This document shows, piece after piece, positions 59,972-64,000 of a stretch of DNA of 64,000 nt. This stretch comes from Bacteroidales bacterium. Lineage in GTDB: Bacteria > Bacteroidota > Bacteroidia > Bacteroidales > F082. The DNA lies in the NCBI GenBank assembly GCA_024400395.1, contig JAKSMW010000001.1, positions 1 through 64,000 on the forward strand, written 5' to 3'. The translations under genes and the position numbers were made by a program. The first letter of the stretch is position 1, and each line of letters opens with the position of its first letter. The notes beneath the pieces were generated by a model. That model was given only the letters and a program-made list of their open reading frames with translations. It had not been told where the DNA came from and did no database searches.

Positions 59972-62824
59972 ATGGTTTATTTAGTAGCATTAGTCCTTAT
60001 TTTAATCCCATTCATCAGATTTGACATTTTGAAAAAAGGCGGGAAGGAGCGACTCTGGTATTACATCTGCCTGTCGGCGTTGACTCTCATCGCCGGCCTG
60101 CGTTACAGGGTCGGCGGCGACACTCTCGGCTATATGGTTCATTTCGAGACATATCCAGACATCGCTGGAATTTTCAGATTCAACTTTGAAGCAGCTTATT
60201 ACATGCCATTGTGGTATGTATATAATTCAATCTTCAAATCTTTGGGTGACAGCTTCTACGTCTTCCAGATTGTGCAGGCATTCCTCGTGAACGCGGCGTT
60301 TTTCAGGTTTTTCAAGCGTTATTCCAAACATTTCTTTGCGGTTCTGCTTGTATATTTCGTCGGCTATTATCTTTTCTACAACACCGAAATTTTGCGCTCC
60401 GCGTTATGCGTCGCCTTGTTCCTCGAAGCCTATCCTTTCCTCGAAAAGAAAAAATATCACTGGTATTTCCTGCTTTCGCTGGTGGCGGTGGGATTCCACA
60501 TCTCCGCTGTATTCATTTTCATAGTTCCTCTTTTCAGACTTATAAAAAAAGAAAATTTCATCTTCTGCATTGTGTCGGGCGTTGTCATCTTGCTGATGGC
60601 CAGCCTCATCAATGTTAAGTCGATAATAGAATCAGTTGACATACAGGCAAACACAGGTTTCAAGTTTTACATAGTGTCGAGGCTTGACTCTTACGCCAAA
60701 AGTATTGCGCCGATAACCAAATACGTTCTTTTCGACAAGCTGACCATCTGCATCCCGATTTTGGGTGTGATGCTTTTGAGGCGCATCTTCGGGTATGACA
60801 ACGACCGTCGTTTCGGCGTCGCCGCAATGGTAATGGTCATCATACAGTTCGCGACTCTTTTCCACAACGTGATAGGACGTTTAAACGACTACCTGATTCC
60901 TTTCATGCTCGTTTACCTTGTAAACACATTGCTCGACAACAGGGACGACATCGCAAAAAACAAATACAGCATAACGTTAGCTGCATTGTCGGCTATCTCA
61001 TTCTTTGGTGTTGTGACGGTAAAATATTGCAGAAGCCAGACGGCGGTGTGTGTAGGGTCACACATCTACGACAGATACATTCCGTACAGTTCTGTTTTCA
61101 ACGAACAGAAACACATCAAACGAGAGATTATCGTTGACACGCAGTATAACAACACGCCGGAGACAACCAAAGACGAACGTGAACAGGTCTTTTTTGAAGA
61201 TTATGAAATCAAAGCGGAGAAGGTCTGGACAAATGACACCATAATTTCCGACTCGTGTATAGTTGAAAAAGGGAACAGATTGATTATCAAGGACTGCACC
61301 GTGCGTGTCAAGCCCGACTGTCGGATAATAGTACATCGTGGCGGTGTGCTCATCATCGACAACGCCATCATCGACGCCGACTTCTCCGACGGAGTCAGGC
61401 AATGGCAGGGCATTCAGGTTCACGGCAGCAACTCCCTTAATCAGTTCAATGTCAACGGCATATACAAGCAGGGTTACGTCGAACTGCATAACGCAGTCAT
61501 CAAGAACGCCATCATCGGCGTTGACCTCGGTGACACGGAAGACTGGTTCAAGAAAGGCGGCATCATACACGCCGAAAACTCGTCATTCATCAACAACACA
61601 AGAGCCATACACGCCGAAAACTACAGGAATGTCAACCCGAACACATTCCAAACCGCCGACTACAATGCATGGTTCGACAACTGCGTCTTCGAGATCAACG
61701 AAGACTACATCGGAACGGAAATGTTCTACAAGCACGTTGACCTCTACGAGACGCGCGGCTTGAAATTCAACGACTGCAGATTCGTGCAGACAGTCAAGAA
61801 TGAGAAGATCTCCAACTTCTCCGTCGGCATAGAAGCCAATGACGGCGACTTCGTGCTGAGAAACGGCTACTTCAGCGGATTCCACCGTGCAATAGCAGCC
61901 ATCTGCGTCAACAACAATATCATAAGCGAACCGAAAATATTCAATTCCGTCTTCAAAGAAAACAACATCTGCATTGAGCTTAAAAATTGTCAGAAAGCAG
62001 TGGTGATATCATCGGAATTCCATATCGACAAGAGTGTTTATCAAAACAGCGGCATCAGCATCATCGGACTCACCGATCTCATCGTTGAAAACAACACATT
62101 CAACGCGCTCAACAGGGAATATGACAATGAATGCTTCGCCATTTACTCTACACATATCAGCGAAAAAGTCAATTTCAAGAACAATATCTTCAACGGCATT
62201 CCTGACTTCAACCAAGCGAACCATGTCGATGTCGGTGACGTGTCGCTCATCGGCACTATAAAGAGATTCGACGACGGCAGCGAGGGCGTTGTCTTCTACG
62301 ATGACGGTAACGGCCACGGTCTCGTGGTGAGCATGACGGAGACGACAGCTTACTGGAGCAAGTCGGCGACGGATATCACCGAATTGGAAAACGACCCCGG
62401 TGATGAAGTTAAGGTCCCGGATGAGACGACAGAGGACGGTTTCGTCATCGAGTTCGACAACACCATCGTCGCGCGAGGCCTTGATTTCAGACGGGGCGCG
62501 CACGAGACCGACATCATCATGTCGCGTTTGTGCGATGAAGCGACGGCGGCGGCCATATCCAGAGAACTTGGTGATGAATGGTATCTACCAAGCATAGGTG
62601 AAATGGCGAGACTGCTCACCACGGCAAACAAAGGCCTTGGCAAAATCGGTCCCATAAGCGAGGCCCTGTTCAAAAACGGCGGTACCGTCATCTCAAGCAA
62701 CAAATATTGGACAAGCACCGAAAGAAACGCCGAAGAAGCCTGGTTCATAGAGACAAAGACAAAAGGTATCATGGCGCAGGAAAAATTCTATATCGCAAAA
62801 GTCAGGGCAATCAGGGCATTTTAA
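59972..62824 (+). CDS. EpsG-type polymerase fused to a beta-helix and a DUF1566-like domain
   Basis: A 950-residue protein with three parts. Residues 1 to about 360 form an EpsG-like polymerase with about 10 membrane segments; GLRYRVGGDTLGYM near 46 is the family's characteristic early motif. After the last segment (SITLAALSAISFFGVVTV) a linker leads to about 410-755, a right-handed parallel beta-helix (DCTVRVKPDCRIIVHRGGVL, NSSFINNTRAIHAENYR, DCRFVQTV). Residues about 765-950 resemble DUF1566/Lcl-like domains (DEWYLPSIGEMARLL, YWTSTERNAEEAWFIE). The added part is about 600 residues, longer than the polymerase itself. It could hold, trim or recognise the growing glycan. No frame break is visible. 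The fusion is unusual in my knowledge. Confidence 0.85.
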   Translation: MVYLVALVLILIPFIRFDILKKGGKERLWYYICLSALTLIAGLRYRVGGDTLGYMVHFETYPDIAGIFRFNFEAAYYMPLWYVYNSIFKSLGDSFYVFQIVQAFLVNAAFFRFFKRYSKHFFAVLLVYFVGYYLFYNTEILRSALCVALFLEAYPFLEKKKYHWYFLLSLVAVGFHISAVFIFIVPLFRLIKKENFIFCIVSGVVILLMASLINVKSIIESVDIQANTGFKFYIVSRLDSYAKSIAPITKYVLFDKLTICIPILGVMLLRRIFGYDNDRRFGVAAMVMVIIQFATLFHNVIGRLNDYLIPFMLVYLVNTLLDNRDDIAKNKYSITLAALSAISFFGVVTVKYCRSQTAVCVGSHIYDRYIPYSSVFNEQKHIKREIIVDTQYNNTPETTKDEREQVFFEDYEIKAEKVWTNDTIISDSCIVEKGNRLIIKDCTVRVKPDCRIIVHRGGVLIIDNAIIDADFSDGVRQWQGIQVHGSNSLNQFNVNGIYKQGYVELHNAVIKNAIIGVDLGDTEDWFKKGGIIHAENSSFINNTRAIHAENYRNVNPNTFQTADYNAWFDNCVFEINEDYIGTEMFYKHVDLYETRGLKFNDCRFVQTVKNEKISNFSVGIEANDGDFVLRNGYFSGFHRAIAAICVNNNIISEPKIFNSVFKENNICIELKNCQKAVVISSEFHIDKSVYQNSGISIIGLTDLIVENNTFNALNREYDNECFAIYSTHISEKVNFKNNIFNGIPDFNQANHVDVGDVSLIGTIKRFDDGSEGVVFYDDGNGHGLVVSMTETTAYWSKSATDITELENDPGDEVKVPDETTEDGFVIEFDNTIVARGLDFRRGAHETDIIMSRLCDEATAAAISRELGDEWYLPSIGEMARLLTTANKGLGKIGPISEALFKNGGTVISSNKYWTSTERNAEEAWFIETKTKGIMAQEKFYIAKVRAIRAF

Positions 62825-62831
62825 CATTATT

Positions 62832-64000
62832 ATGAGCAACAGCACAAAAGCGCGGGTGATTGCATATTATCTCCCGCAGTTCTACCCGATTCCAGAAAAC
62901 GACAAGTTCTGGGGAAAAGGTTTCACCGAATGGACCAACGTGGCGAAAGCGAAACCGCTTTTCAGAAACCACAACCAGCCGAGAGTGCCGGCAGACCTCG
63001 GTTTCTACGACCTCCGTCTCCCGGAAGTGCGCGAGGCGCAGGCGGAATTGGCGAGAGAGGCGGGCATCGAAGGCTTCTGCTACTGGCATTACTGGTTCGG
63101 CAACGGCAAACGTCTCCTTGACCGACCCTTCGACGAAGTGCTGAACAGCGGCAACCCCGACTTCCCGTTCTGCCTCTGCTGGGCGAACCACGACTGGACA
63201 ACGAAAACATGGCAGCAGGCCGACAGAAAAACGACAGTCACCATGATAGCCGAACAGACATACCCCGGCGACGAAGATTACATCAATCATTTCAACTATG
63301 TGCTGAAAGCATTCAAAGACAGACGTTACATCACCGTTGACGGCAAGCCGGTCTTCGCCATCTTCGACCCGTACAAATTCCAGGACGTGAAACATTTCAT
63401 CGAACTGTGGAGAAAACTCGCTGAAGAAAACGGACTGAAAGGCATTTATTTCATCGCTCTCGCCAACAACACCAGCACCATACGCCGGAAAGAAGACGGC
63501 ACGCTCGAAAAGAACATCATGCCCGACCTCAAAAGCAGCAAGAACGTATATGAAAACATCCTTTCCATCGGATTTGACGCCATAAACTCCTTCGGCAAAC
63601 TGCGTTCGGAGATGATATACAGCGGGAAATACCGTCGTCTGGCACAGAAAAAACTCAGGGAGTTCTTCCCTTTCATGAAACCTAATGTCTTCAAATACGA
63701 GAAAAGCATAAAATATTTCTTCGCCCCGGAAGACAAATGGGAGAACATCTTCCCCACAGTCCTGCCGCAATGGGACAAAAGCCCGCGTGTCGGGACATGC
63801 GACGACGTTTACATCAACGCCACGCCGGAAAACTTCCGCAAACATCTCGTTGACGCCTTGAATATCGTATCAGAAAAGCAAGACGAACACAAAATCATTT
63901 TCCTCCGTTCATGGAACGAATGGGGCGAAGGCAACTACATCGAACCGGACCTCAAGTACGGTCACGGATTTCTTGACGTTTTGCACGACGAACTGCTTGG
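62832..64000 (+). CDS. WbsX-like / GH99-type glycan protein (partial, runs off window)
   Basis: The frame starts at 62832 (MSNSTKARVIAYYLPQFYPI), 7 bp after the polymerase gene, and is open to the last base (about 389 codons). Segments FWGKGFTEWTNVAKAKPLF, WANHDWTTKTW, GKPVFAIFDPYKF and LRSWNEWGEGNYIEPD are characteristic of the WbsX family, which shares a TIM-barrel fold with glycoside hydrolase family 99-like proteins. Family members are found in O-antigen and capsule loci, where they are annotated as glycosyltransferases or glycosidases without firm proof. The gene belongs to the same operon. Its C-terminus is outside the window. Confidence 0.88.
   Translation, partial: MSNSTKARVIAYYLPQFYPIPENDKFWGKGFTEWTNVAKAKPLFRNHNQPRVPADLGFYDLRLPEVREAQAELAREAGIEGFCYWHYWFGNGKRLLDRPFDEVLNSGNPDFPFCLCWANHDWTTKTWQQADRKTTVTMIAEQTYPGDEDYINHFNYVLKAFKDRRYITVDGKPVFAIFDPYKFQDVKHFIELWRKLAEENGLKGIYFIALANNTSTIRRKEDGTLEKNIMPDLKSSKNVYENILSIGFDAINSFGKLRSEMIYSGKYRRLAQKKLREFFPFMKPNVFKYEKSIKYFFAPEDKWENIFPTVLPQWDKSPRVGTCDDVYINATPENFRKHLVDALNIVSEKQDEHKIIFLRSWNEWGEGNYIEPDLKYGHGFLDVLHDELL

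Noticed and set aside
62811..63845. Long minus-strand frame opposite the WbsX-like gene
   Set aside because: The plus strand encodes clear family motifs; this is an antisense shadow.

Overview
The window looks like a chromosomal segment of an uncultured gut-type Bacteroidales (Bacteroidota). Four lines of sequence evidence agree. Several promoters have the Bacteroidota -7 form TAnnTTTG, usually just upstream of an A/T-rich leader. Secreted proteins carry C-terminal type IX secretion (T9SS) type A sorting domains. There is a TonB-type outer-membrane receptor, a BspA-like leucine-rich-repeat protein and an ECF sigma/anti-sigma/DUF4097 cassette. Capsule and O-antigen genes are interspersed with housekeeping genes. 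No rRNA and no replication origin were seen.

Layout. (1) 1-3381: a family of T9SS-secreted paralogs; the last member is cut off after its signal peptide. (2) 3383-5340: a graveyard of nested, broken insertion sequences: an IS3-type OrfA split by a second, internally deleted IS3-family element, then an antisense remnant of an IS256-like transposase. (3) 5521-12092: an exosortase-like membrane protein with an outer-membrane barrel, a divergent nitrilase, TrkA, two family-2 glycosyltransferases and phosphoglycerate kinase. (4) 12213-26970: an accessory region with a leader, a lipoprotein, a fourth T9SS paralog, a YadA-head-like repeat protein, a small T9SS-sorted protein, a 2184-residue SpvB/RHS polymorphic toxin with a candidate immunity gene, a decayed RHS cassette, an AAA/DUF4143 ATPase, and an RHS scrap joined to a 42-bp tandem array. 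(5) 26975-38406, minus strand: the BspA-like protein, an M28 peptidase lipoprotein, a TonB-family receptor, an ECF sigma operon and a DUF2461 protein. (6) 38464-53184: an LtaS-like sulfatase, tRNA-Gln(CUG), a very large alpha-2-macroglobulin-like protein without its thioester, a frameshifted acyltransferase, thymidine kinase, an acidic protein, RsmI, an Omp85-type barrel, an FMN-binding protein and a PlsC acyltransferase. (7) 53339-64000, plus strand: a compact polysaccharide locus with O-antigen ligase, a Wzi/RemB-like barrel, a Wzx flippase, GT2, GT4, an EpsG polymerase fused to a beta-helix and a DUF1566-like domain, and a WbsX-like protein that runs off the window.

How the genes fit together. 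Region 4 reads as a surface and contact-toxin island: a Sec-exported RHS toxin, a dedicated immunity gene and traces of older toxin tips kept as debris. The small protein just upstream joins an RHS-like YD motif to a T9SS sorting domain, so it may link the RHS and T9SS systems; that link is inference. Region 7 is an export and assembly operon for a surface glycan. Its polymerase is unusual because a long, probably periplasmic, beta-helix is attached to the membrane polymerase. The regions most worth follow-up are that polymerase fusion, the RHS/T9SS pairing, the exosortase/barrel pair, and the 42-bp array continuing in frame from an RHS core.
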